Assembly (NCBI GenBank): GCA_964034945.1
Contig: OZ035963.1
Coordinates: 62,711,682 to 62,775,681, forward strand
Reading direction: 5' to 3'
Length of the DNA: 64,000 bases
From: Chrysopilus asiliformis
Taxonomy: Eukaryota > Arthropoda > Insecta > Diptera > Rhagionidae
Part shown: one piece after another, positions 46,273 through 57,400 of the stretch
Layout of the letters: each line of letters begins with the position of its first letter
Numbering within the stretch: position 1 is the stretch's first letter
Notes under the pieces: model-generated
The model's database searches: none
What the model saw: the letters and a program-made list of their open reading frames with translations, nothing else
What the model was told of the DNA's origin: nothing
Made by a program: the position numbers and the translations under genes

Positions 46273-47130
46273 ACACCACAACTTTCGAAAGGATTCAGCT
46301 AGAGACCTGAAATTTTCTATAGTTACGTTTCTCGTAAATGGCTAGGCTAATTTCTTGAACGTGCAAAATTGGACCATTCCTTTCCCCCTCCCCCACACAA
46401 ACGAAACAGTTTTTCACAATTTTCTTGAAAACGGTTGGTCATCTTGATAAATTTATAGAGGTAAAATATGTTTAGAATAGGATTTTCCATAACTCATCCA
46501 TACTTCAAAATCTAATCGGACCACTCTTTTCCCCCTCGCCTATACAAATGGATTTTTTTTAAAATTAGCATCTTGTCTGTAATCATATAGAGTACTAGCT
46601 TGCATACCCGTCGTTGCCGGGTTAAGTTTTTTCAATTTTTTTTTTATGGTCTATGTTGGAGCTAAACTTCAGGCCAATCGGCCCGGTAGTTTCCCCGCGA
46701 AAGGGTAACATAGCGGAAGAGCTAAGTTTCGAGATCACTTTACCCCTCCCCTTATCCCCCACCTCTCGGGCTACTTTTTAATGGGTCTATGTTGGGGCTG
46801 GACCCCCGACGAACGTCTATGCCAAGTTTTAGGCCAATCGGTTCAGTAGTTTCCCCGCGAAAGAGTAACATAGAGGAAAAACTAACTTTCGAAATCACTT
46901 TACCCCCTCCCCTTACTCCCCCCACCCCTCGCGCTACTTTTCCGCATGCCTATGTTGGAACCAGAACTACTACAGACACTCATGCCAAATTTCAAGTCAA
47001 TCGGTTCAGCCGTTTTTGCGTGAAAGAGGAACAGACAGACAGACAGACACCAACTCATTTTTATATATTAGTATGATATTAGTATGATTTGACGGTTGGC
47101 CTCTGGTTTTCTGTTGATCACAACTGATTT
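46272..47130 (+). repeat. Family B, copy 2, interrupted by a family C element
   Basis: Matches 930-1375 up to CATATAGAGTAC and resumes at TTGACGGTTGGCC after the insert, which the uninterrupted first copy makes visible. Confidence 0.85.
46594..47074 (+). mobile_element. Family C element, copy 3
   Basis: Starts ACTAGCTTGCATACCCGTCG and ends in (CAGA)n and TTTTTATATATTAGTATGAT. Internal blocks of the CCCGCGAAAGAGTAACATAG type are repeated two or three times inside. Confidence 0.88.
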
Positions 47131-47210
47131 TTCTTTTAATTTTATACTTTTTAGTCTTCGAATATACATCCTTACCTTGGAGTAATCCTTCCGTAATTTT
47201 TGACTTGGGG

Positions 47211-47727
47211 ATCGATTTCAGCGACCCCAAAAACCCTCAGATGAGCTCTTTGTCTGGAAAGTTTGAGAAAAATGATAATCACGTTATCCTTACAGGAGCT
47301 TTCGTTGTCCTTACAGACTTGTTAGCATCAAAATTGGATTCAGCTACCCCAAAACTCCAGCTGAGATGTTTTTCCGGAAAGTTTAAGGAAAAGGATATTC
47401 ACGTTATCCATACAGGCGATTTTTTCCAGAAAGTTTGAGGAAAATCATAATCATGTTATCCTTACAGGACCTTTTATTGTCCTTACAGTTTTCTTAACAT
47501 CAAAATTGGATTCAGCGTCCCCAAAAACTCTAGATGAGATTTTTTCTCCAGAAAGTTTGAGGAAAACGATAATCATGTTATCCTTACAGGAGCTTTCGTT
47601 GTCCTTACAGACTTGTTAGCATCAAAATTGGATTCAGCTACCCCAAAACTCCAGCTGAGATTTTTTTCCTGGAAGTTTGAGGAAAAGGATCTTCACGTTA
47701 TGCTTACAGGACCTTGCGTTATCCTTG
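47211..47727 (+). repeat. Family D tandem block, four units of 121-170 bp
   Basis: CAGCTACCCCAAAACTCCAG or a variant recurs at about 47220, 47341, 47511 and 47634, with CACGTTATCCTTACAGGA between. Alternate units resemble each other more, a simple higher-order pattern. Single pieces occur at 9060-9150 and 49290-49375. Confidence 0.88.
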
Positions 47728-49803
47728 CAAGGACGAAAGTGTGAAAATATTGTACTTGTGCCAAATTTCGAGTCAATCCAAGGAGAGGAAGCATATCAAA
47801 ATTGACAAACATAAATATACAAACAAGTGAAACTCAATAAAAGTTTGTAAGCATTTAGAGAAGAATTTCGGTCCTTATATTGTAAAAACTCTGAATACAT
47901 TTAAAAAAGTTCAATTTATTGAAAAAATGAAGTTTCTTTTGCCCGACAATCATAAAAAATTCAGGTATTTTATATAAAAATATCGTTTATTGATCGAGTT
48001 GATACCTCAAACTCAAAAATCACGTAACACTGGAATATTAAAACATTTCCGAAGTTAAGAAAAATGATTGACCCAGTTATGCATTTGATACATTAAGTAA
48101 ACTTAACAAAAGAAAGGAAAAACTCATAAATGGGCATTGAAAAGCACCTCACTTTGGGTTATTCGATAAATGAAAATTTGCACCGAGAGAAAAAAATAAA
48201 TAAAACTCTTATGTTTACCTATTAACATCTGGCATGGCCAAATAGTATGCAAAAATTTTAGAAATAATATGCTAAAAAATTCACATTATCCACCCTCATG
48301 GCACTTGAAATCGGGAAACAACCCAAACCGCCCTCGGATTCTTGGTCCAGTTCTTCGCACAGTCAGAGTTGCCATTGGAGTGTGAATTGAATGCCCACAG
48401 ATAAACAGCATTAAGCAAACATTTTTAAAGCTACAATTGCTGTGAGATGATTTTGGAATACCCTATGTGATGGAATATGGAAAATTCCGGAAAAATTTGC
48501 TTTTATAAAATAGGGTAACTGTTTTCGAGAAAATGGCAAATAGGCGTAAATTTAAACCAACTTACGTTTTTGAGTTGTTCACAGTTTTTTTTATCAATGC
48601 ATTTTTATGTATGAAAAAGCTATGCTAACATATTCCAAAAAGCTCCATGCGGTTTTTGAAAAAATTGGCCGTTTTCCTTTTTCTCCAGGGAGCTGCTATC
48701 TGGCTGAAGTTCAGGGATTTTTTACTAGCCTTCCATTTATAGATTTTGCTTCGCATTGTAAGCAACAGACAAAAACCTATTTTTTAAAAAACTCATAGGG
48801 TATAAAATTACGCACCACGACTTTGCCATGAAGTTGAAGGTATCTTCATTTTTTTTATTTTAAACTGAAAAAATCGCAAAAAAAAATGTATCAGTGTGAA
48901 AAAATGAAATTAAATGAAATTAAAATGAAGTAAAATTAAATTTTTTGCGTATGGTTTTATCAGTATTACGAATGAATGCGCAACAGTAGCGAATTTGTGA
49001 ATGTGTAACATAACTAAAAAATTTATTTATATTTCTTGGCCTTGTTCTGACGGTGATACGCCGAAGATAGATAGGAGAATTTCGGTTTAGTATAATTTTA
49101 AGGCATAAATCAACGATAATTTCGTTTGATAAAAAACGTGCTTCACGCGTTTTACTAGCGATAGCTTTACACACTGTCGTGATATTTCAGTAGGGAAGAA
49201 TAATCAAAATTTTCATTGCGTTTTAGGCCCCGTTTACACTTCTGATTTTTTTTTTTTTAATTTCTTCGCGAATTTTATTCATAATTCGTGATGAGATTTT
49301 TTTCCGGAAAGTTTGAGAAAAAGGATAATCACGTTATTCTTACAGGACCTTCGGTTATTCTTACAAGGACAAAGTAGTTATTTCTCTTTTCGTCGTTACG
49401 ATTTTTCGATTTTTTTGGTCTTAGTTCCGTTACACTATCACACATCGCCACCCTCCTCCTACAAGTGGGACCTTTCCCTACCGATCAGTGGTCCCTAACG
49501 GCCAGTGTTTGATTATTCGTCTTTTGAATTACCTGCAAATAACACAAGAGGTCGCCGCGCCCTAAATTATATCTAATTTCTTGACTTTGTGGTCGCTGGG
49601 TCCAATTTATGCCCTCTAATGTTACTACACTGAACGGAAAAAAAGTGGACAATAATTATGAATTTATTCGTCGGGCTATAGTGTAAATCGCGCAGGGAAG
49701 TAGACGGTCGGAACCAGCCGAATTAGGGGGTCGCACTAAATTTCGAAAAAGGAGTTTGCGAGAGAGAAAAGATTGGAAACTACTGGTCTTGATTGAAGGT
49801 AAA
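47728..49803. other. No gene recognised
   Basis: AT-rich; only the family D fragment at 49290 is identifiable. Confidence 0.55.
49290..49375 (+). repeat. Family D fragment
   Basis: TTTTTTTCCGGAAAGTTTGA then GATAATCACGTTATTCTTAC, as in the units at 47211. Confidence 0.8.
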
Positions 49804-50358
49804 GGGTCTTTCAACAAGGACATAACAATTTTGTATTTGAATAAAAACGCACCCTAAAACTTTTTTTATGATCTGGCAATGCTAAAACGTCAGTCAAGGT
49901 TTACATTTTTATCATGGTGAACATGACGAACGAGCAATGCCACACAGTTGGTCAAACAATTGATCTATTGAAGGAGAAGTTCGGTAATCGTGTAATCTCG
50001 AGAAATGGTCCGGTCGAATGGCCGCCTCGCTCATGCGATTTAACGCCGTTGGATTTCTTTTTATGGGGTTATGTTAAGTCGTTGGTTTATGCCAACAAGC
50101 CAACAACGTTAGAGGAGCTCAGGAAGAATATCGAACGCGAAATTGCCAGCGTTCCGGCCGATATGTGTGGAAGAGTGGTGGAAAATTGGCTCCAAAGAAT
50201 CAATCAGCAAACGTGCTCGCGGTGGCAATATGCACGACATCGAATTTCATACTTAAATGTAACATGTCCACTACACCTGGAATAAATTTCAGCCCGATAT
50301 CTCAATTATTCTGTGTTTTATTTAAATACAAAATTGTTATGTCCTTGTTGAAAGACCC
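49804..50358. mobile_element. Deletion derivative of a Tc1/mariner-superfamily element
   Basis: About 43-base terminal inverted repeats begin GGGTCTTTCAACAAGGACAT and end in the complement ATGTCCTTGTTGAAAGACCC. Between them lie only the two ends of a transposase. The near-identical termini suggest a recent insertion that needs a full-length partner elsewhere in the genome to move. Confidence 0.9.
49914..50285 (+). pseudogene. Tc1/mariner-type transposase remnant (C-terminal part)
   Basis: A 123-codon open frame: a short start (MVNMTNEQCHTVGQ), then DLLKEKFGNRVISRNG, then PPRSCDLTPLDFFLWGYVKS and the C-terminal helices ending in LNVTCPLHLE. The LTPLDFFLWG block with its last catalytic Asp is typical of these transposases. 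The central catalytic part is missing, so it cannot act alone, although the frame itself is still open. Confidence 0.85.
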
Positions 50359-52684
50359 GATATATATTTCGTGTGCTTGACAATCAATAAAACTTTTTTT
50401 TTTACAATCTTTGGGGTTATTTTTCCGCATTTTTATTATATTTACTTAAAATTTTCAAAATCACTTACTGTAAATTAGATTTATCAAAATATCTGACATT
50501 CAAATAGTCTAATTAACGCCCAATAAAATATTCCCAACAAACTGTTCTTCTACAAAATTTATTTGCGAAATTTTTATATAACAGCAAAAAGCAAACATAG
50601 AATTCATACAATAATTTAAAAAAAAACCTCAATGAGAGGCTCTAAGTATTACCTAATAAAATGCCGGCCAGCAAATGAGAATTTAGCACCGTCACAGGTT
50701 GTCAATATGTGTGTAGGCATGTTTTGAAGGTTGCCAATTCATCAGCATTTAATCATTGATAAATTTTTTCGACACAGGAAGAAGGCCTAGCGGTGGAACG
50801 CCGGCAACTCAACCGCACGAATTTCGAACAAAAAAATTAAGAAAGAATGAAAAAAAATGACGACAAAGACGCAAATTGATATGCCTTTTGATAAACTACT
50901 TGAACGAAACAAATTAAATAGTCACGAATTATTGAAAACGAAAATGGCAGTGTGTCGAGCACACACCCAAAATAATTTCGCATTGTGAATATTTTTATTA
51001 TCCAAATTTATTCAAAGTTAATGAAAAGATCAAAGCTCGGTTAAATGGAGTTTAAGTTTTTTTTATAATAGAAAAAACTTCCTGTCGCATTTGAGTAGCA
51101 ATATTTTTGAATAAAAGCGATATATAGCCTCTTCAAGATGGCGCCGAAATTTTAAAGTGCATAATTTTTTTCCCCTGGTGGTTTTCAATTTGATTTGAAG
51201 TCTTATCGCTGTTGAGTTTGATTGAAAATGGAAATGTTTTTTTCTTCTTCTTCAGTGGTTTAACATTTCTATCGCGATTGTAAGCGAATAATTGTCATTT
51301 GTCAGAGGTTGACAACCTTTCTTCTTTTTGTAATGGCGCCGCAGTCAAAATTGGGCTTTTGTACCCCTAAATTGAGGTTTCTTAACATTTTTTTTCGACT
51401 GTTGTACAGGTGATGTAAGGGGCGCTCCATAACATACGTCAAAATTTTAGAGGAGTGGGTTTTGCGGTGATGCGACGGCCTGGCAGTCGGTGGTATTAAA
51501 CTTCATACTAAAAGTCACAAAAAGTGTCAAAAGGGAGGGAGGTCTGAAAAGCTTTCGTGTGTGAAAAACACAAAATTCGGGCCCGAAAAAAAAAATGTTG
51601 TGGATCCAAATATTAGAAAATCTTTGCTAAATCTTTTTTCGGCGACTGAAAGTTTACTTTTTTTAGAGTCCTAAAACTATTAAAACCTTTTTTGAGAGAT
51701 CCAAAATTTTGAAGACATTTTTTAGGAGACTGGGTTTTGGGGTCCCCCAGGATCTCCTCGTCCCTCCCACCACTTCCGTCTCACTTCCTTATCACAACTT
51801 CTCTTTTATTAAGACCTTTTTTATGAGGTCCAAAATTTTGAAGATGGTTTTTTTTAGGGGAGTGGGTTTCGGGAGCTCCAGCATCTCTCACCATTTCCCT
51901 CTTACCCCTTCCCCTTAGCACCTTCCCCTCTTACCCCTTCCCTTTAATACCTTCCCCTCTTACCACTTCCCTTTAACACCTTCCCCTCTTACCACTTCCC
52001 TTTAACACCTTCCCCTCTTACCTCTTCCCCTCTTACCCCTTCCCTTTAACACCTTTCCCTCTTATCCCTTCCCTTTAACACCTTCCCTTTAACATCTTCC
52101 CCTCTTATCCCTTCCCTTTAACACCTTCCCCTTTTTCCCCAAATTTCCCGTCACAAACATTCCTCACGCCCTATCCTGGGCATCTTTCTCCTTTGCCCCG
52201 TTCCCCCTCGTCCGGTCATCGGGCACGTGCTGAAACCTGAAATTATTTATCTGTTGTTTGGGGAGGAAATTAGAGAAATTACAAACGGCGAGATTATTAC
52301 GGAATTAAAATCTCTGCATAGGTAGGAGATAACTGGGGAGGGATTTTTGGAACTTCGTGGGTAGATTTTAGTGTAGTGGAAGTTTGTGTGAGGCTCGGCG
52401 TATTTAATGGGCAAAACCGAATTAAAATTACTTCACCGGTCAAGAGATATCAGGACAGAAGTCAAAAAGAAAAGGGACATTTCTATAAAATCTGGTAAAT
52501 TGTTTAAAAAATCAAGCAAAAAACCGATTTTTTGTAGACGTTATTTATGCTGTGTGTCCACAATTTATGCTTTCTTTTCATCACTTGCAAAGATTACTAA
52601 CGCCTGACATTGGCTGACTAATCACATGGGCTGGGACAATCACAAGTCATAATGCATATGAATTCATATTCTTCCTAAATTTAG
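50359..52684. other. No gene recognised before 52685
   Basis: Contains the half MITE end at about 51420-51460 and the minisatellite at 51890. The last 100 bases before 52685 may be the promoter or intron end of the unidentified gene. Confidence 0.5.
51890..52145 (+). repeat. Pyrimidine-rich 29-bp minisatellite
   Basis: About eight imperfect copies of TTCCCCTCTTACC, CTTCCCTTTAACACC. Almost pure pyrimidine on the + strand, so it could form triplex DNA. Confidence 0.9.
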
Positions 52685-52719
52685 TTCCTTTTCGATTGAA
52701 TCACTCCGATATCATCATC

Positions 52720-52765
52720 ATGGGTCGTCGTCAACGTCTGCAAAGTGTGGGCGAATCACTTTCGG
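52720..52765 (+). CDS. Coding start exon of an unidentified gene
   Basis: ATG at 52720 opens MGRRQRLQSVGESLS and stops at a GTAAAT donor in phase 1. An acceptor at 52683-52684 would make the exon 52685-52765 with a 35-base leader. It joins the 38-base exon at 54095 in frame. The resulting N terminus is basic and Ser-rich with no domain I recognise. Later exons are not seen and may lie beyond 64000. The case rests on compatible phases and good splice sites, not on homology. Confidence 0.5.
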
Positions 52766-53460
52766 GTAAATCTTTTATATATTCGTGAAATTTGTCTGTT
52801 TTATGTTGGGTTGTTTTCTTTCCTACGGGAATACATCTTGCGCTGCCACGTAAAAAATTTTCATCAAGAAAAATTTCTTTTCAAATCCTCTACAGCTCTT
52901 CACTCAATGCTGATCTAACGAGGCCATCGGTGCCTAAATTTGAAAACATCTTCGCCTTTTTTTTTTCTTCGCCATATTATTCAGATTTTGTTTGGAAAGA
53001 GAGACAAACACGATTATTACTCGTATCCAAGATTCTATTATTTTTTTTCCCCAATTTTACATTCTAAAAATATTTCGAAATGGAGAAGTCTTCTTGTTGG
53101 AATTTTTCTTATTATAAATTCGTCAGAATGCGTTAAATCGAGTCGCTGAGTCTGTTATGATTAAAAACTTTAATGAGCATAAGGAAAAAAAGAAACGAAA
53201 TTCAGATATAAAATGCGGAACAGTAAAAATTCAGAGGGAATAAAAAATTTATAACATTTGAATAATAGGTGAGAGGGAGTTCAATGGATTTCAAGAGTTA
53301 TGCAAATTTCGAATATGTAGAAGATTTCGGAGGTTATTTCTAAATCATAGAAGAGAACGTGCTTAAAATTTAAAGGGAAATATTTTTGGTTTCTTTAATT
53401 TTTTTTATGTAATTGTATTATTTTTCAAATTTTTCCATGGCGGGTTTCCTTTTTTTTATC

Positions 53461-53891
53461 GAGAATAAAATCTGCCTTAAAAAATCATACTAATATATAA
53501 AAATGAGTTGGTGTCTGTCTGTCTGTCTGTTCCTCTTTCACGCAAAAACGGCTGAACCGATTGACTTGAAATTTGGCATGAGTGTCTCTGGTTCCAACAT
53601 AGGCATACGGAAAAGTAGCGCTAGGGGGGGGGGGGGGGGGTAAGGGGAGGGTGTAAAGTCATCTCGAAACTTAGTTTTTGCGCTATGTTACTCTTTCGCG
53701 GGAAAACTACTTCGCCGATTGGCCTGAAATTTGGCATAGATGTTAGTCGGGGGTCCAGCGCCAACATAGACCCATTAAAAAGTTTTTAAGTTCTTTCCGG
53801 TTGTCTTCGTATTCTAAAACTTAGACAAAAATGTTAACCCGGCAACGACGGGTATGCAAGCTAGTATTGAGAATAAAATCCGCTTTAAAAA
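53461..53891. mobile_element. Family C element, copy 4, with long flanking repeats
   Basis: The element (about 53485-53868) runs ATACTAATATATAAAAATGA to CAAGCTAGTAT. It is flanked by GAGAATAAAATC, then TGCCTTAAAAA at left and CGCTTTAAAAA at right: 23 bases with two differences. A poly-G run of about 18 lies inside at 53625. Confidence 0.85.
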
Positions 53892-54094
53892 GTTGAAGAA
53901 ATGTATGGAAAAAAATCACAAAATGAAAAATTTTGTAATAAAACCCAGTTGAAAGGACTTAAAGAATCGAAAAAAGGGAAGATTTATATTTTTATATTGT
54001 ATTTCTCCAATTAATATTAAAGTATTTCATAATTTTGTAAACCGAATTAAAATTTTTCTATCATGAATTAACTTTTATTTTGTTATTCTTTTAG

Positions 54095-54132
54095 GTAATT
54101 CCATACCAAAAATTACTAATTACTCCAGACAG
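54095..54132 (+). CDS. 38-base internal coding micro-exon of the same gene
   Basis: Preceded by a long pyrimidine tract and TTTTAG, and followed by CAG|GTAAGT, the ideal insect donor. In the phase left by 52765 it reads GNSIPKITNYSRQ without a stop and ends in phase 0. A possible next exon at 54356-54434 (acceptor TTTCCAG, donor GTAATT) would continue with LIPFLASTEATSIVTIETAN, but that step is much less certain. No function can be assigned. Confidence 0.55.
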
Positions 54133-54434
54133 GTAAGTGGTCCAAAATTTATCTCCGCCTTCATTTGATCAGATTCGATGACAATATCAAAACAATTTAG
54201 TGCTAACGCACACGCTTCATCTCGTTGCGGCAACTTTTGGTCCTCAAAACTCCTTTCCGACGTACACGCTTCTTCACTTTTTAGTAGGAAAAACTTGTGT
54301 ACAACAAGCAATCGCTCATGTGTGTGTGGTTCTCATATATGTGTTGTATTTCCAGCTCATTCCCTTTCTAGCTAGCACCGAGGCAACATCAATTGTCACA
54401 ATAGAAACTGCCAACAATAGGAGAATAAGGACTG

Positions 54435-57400
54435 GTAATTTGTTATTTACCTACCTGCAATTGGTATTTTACTATTTGCATTCAATTTTTGTTTATTTGG
54501 GATATGTTTACGAGTCGGTGGCTAAGCACCGACTGACTCAATGAAATTACGCACACATGCATGCTGACGTGCTACACGAGCGACTTCGTTTGTGTGCGTA
54601 AAAGAAGACGAGAAGAACACTTTTCCAGTGGCAACTTTTCTCCTCTTGCCGCACTCGTTTCTTTCCTACAATTTGGTGAAGTTGCGGCATGCTGATGACC
54701 GAAAGTTGCTCCGTGTACGCCCTCGCTAACAAACCAGGTTGAAAAATGTGAACTAAAGTTTACAATGACACAGAGTTATTAATAAATTTTTTGAGATTAT
54801 CTCTCGTATTATCAATTTTATTTAGCATTACAACAAAGAAACACAAAATACGCCTTATTAACAAGAAAGCGTAAAAACTGTGAGATGGTATACGAGTTTA
54901 AGAACTCCCAAATATAGCTAATTGATAAGAATATTTAAAGAAAAAAAATAAAAACCAAGAAATTGTTTGTTTTTATCACTTGAAAAGAGTAATTTATTTG
55001 GGTTAAGGGGTTAGGGACGAAAGTGAAACATGTTTTAGTCAAGGCCAATTTTATGCGACTTCGATTTTACATAATGTTGATTGACCCTTGATGTGGGGTA
55101 ATTTTTTTTGTTATAAAAACAACCGGAGGTTCATTGCTGAACAGACCTTGTCCCGTAGGTAAGAAAAGGGGGCTTAGAGGTTCAAGCACCCATCCCTCTC
55201 CCCGCAATTCATGAAGAAAAACCCTCGGCATTCAAAAGTTTTCACCATCGGTGCACTTTTTTCTGGTTTTAACGCATTTTTGGATAACAATTTTGCCTGC
55301 GGCGCACGTTTTTTCTACATTTTTGCAAATTGTGAATTTTTGTTGAATATTTTGCCTGTGGCGCAATTTTTGTTATAAATTTGGTTCTGAGAGTCCTAGA
55401 AGCAACTCCCCGCCCCACCCCGAAAAAAGTACTGGTGACGGGCCAGTTTTTTTTTACTTTTTGCGGGTTGTGAGTGTCAAGGAAGATATTGGGTGATAGG
55501 TTGTTCTAAAGTTTTGCTGATATGTTAAAAAAATACCAAAGTCTTGAAAAAATAGTAACATAGACCGCGCTTTATATAAACTTTAGGACATTTGGTTGCC
55601 TGCTTGTCTGTCCCTTCGGGAAATTGCCCATTATCCATGAACCGTTACTTGTACAACTTTAAAAATATGAGAAAATCATATGATGATCACATGAGCTTTT
55701 TTGCATTTTTCCTTGGCGTCGAAATAGCATAGTCCGGTGACTTCTTAAGCATAATTCACGTGCTTCGACATCGGAAAATAGTCAAAAATAGCTCTGAAGC
55801 CGGAAAAGATTCTCGAATGCCGATCAACTGAGATTTTTTTCTTTCCCGGTACTGATGCCCACTAAAATGTTGCCCGATTTACATGTGTTTCGGCTAACTA
55901 TCGAGTAGTAGCTGCCAAATTAAACTACCGGGCCATCCTTTTAAATCAATTTTGCTGCTCTCCATCCACAAAATGTCAACCTGACGTCTTTTGAGAGGCA
56001 CTTAAAGCGGTTTTCGTCACATCGCACCCGTTTTTTTTCACCTCACGTCGATATGCAAAGTTTCGGAATGGTTAAATGCCGACTATGGTTTGACATGAAT
56101 GCAAAGAAAAGAAAGCTGACGCCACCAAACTAAAAGGAAAATGGCTGAGGAGCTTCTTCTTTCGTTTTTCTTCTTGCTATTTCTCGTTTTTCTTGCATAG
56201 CGACAAAAATTCATTTTGTAGGCCACATAATTTGCAAAGCGAAACAAACAAACAAATCAAGAAATGAATTAAGGAATGGCCCAGTTGCTCTTTTTCATGA
56301 CACTTTCAAAGATAATTCCATTTTATTTCTTTGAAATTCGTGTAAATTGATTCTATTGCGTGTGTGTAGTAGTTTTTTTTTCTTCTAATTTTGTTACTCG
56401 TATGAAATGTATTTTTCTAGGGGGTTGTATTTTTCTAAAACACTTTTTTTTAACTCAATAAAAAGTAAAAAAACTCCACAATATATTATTTTGTGTAAAC
56501 AATCTTTTACCAGATAAACAAATGTTTCATTTAAAAAAAAACATAGTTTATGTTGCCAGGGTTGCCAGTTGGAAATTTTTTTGTATTAGTATTGGTCACG
56601 AGAGAACAATTTGAATAAAATTTGCTAAAAACTTTGATCCTGGATTAGCCGGCACAACCATGGAACCAGGCGTGCTGTCCCTTCGCCCCGAAAAATAAAC
56701 TTTGTTCCCGGATTTTTCAATTTAGTGTTTTAATTTATTATTCGTATTTTATACGATCACTAAATATTCAAAAAACACGTCTCTGACAACAATATTTTTC
56801 AATTTTTCGACGCCTCATAATTTCTCCAAAATCTCACCTGCGGTGCATTTTTTTTCGATATTTTCATGATTTAAGTTCCAAGATCAAAAAATTTGGAAAA
56901 CATTGAATATTCGGTGGCCGCAGCCTGATGTTGGCGACCATGATCTAGCGGATGTGACAACCAGGTTGATAACAATGTTGAAAACTAGGCTTCTCGTTTG
57001 TGGGCGCATTAAGTTCCAAAAATATGATTCAAGGATAAAAAATTGAAATTCTGTAAGGATTTTTTTTCGATCCTAAAAATTAAAGTGCTTTTTTGTCCTC
57101 GAACTTGACTGAAAATTTTTATTTCTGTAATTCAAAATTGCTTTGTAACAGAAATTACATAATTTTAATCTTGAATTAAATTTCTTTGACTTATCTTCTA
57201 AGTTTCAATTGTTGAGATAAATGGAAGAATTGTAGAAGTTTTCCCAATGGCAACACGACCACGTAGGTTCCAAATTTAAAACACCAGTCTCCTAACAACT
57301 TTTGTGATTATTATTCCTTCTCCCCTTTTCAACCGGCAAATACACATAATAGCTTCCCAAAAGCTTCAAGCTCTCTCTTAAAACGCGTCGCTGTCGCTGT

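Noticed and set aside
46001..46345. Open frame of 114 codons rich in VCLS
   Set aside because: Same artefact of the CTGT array.
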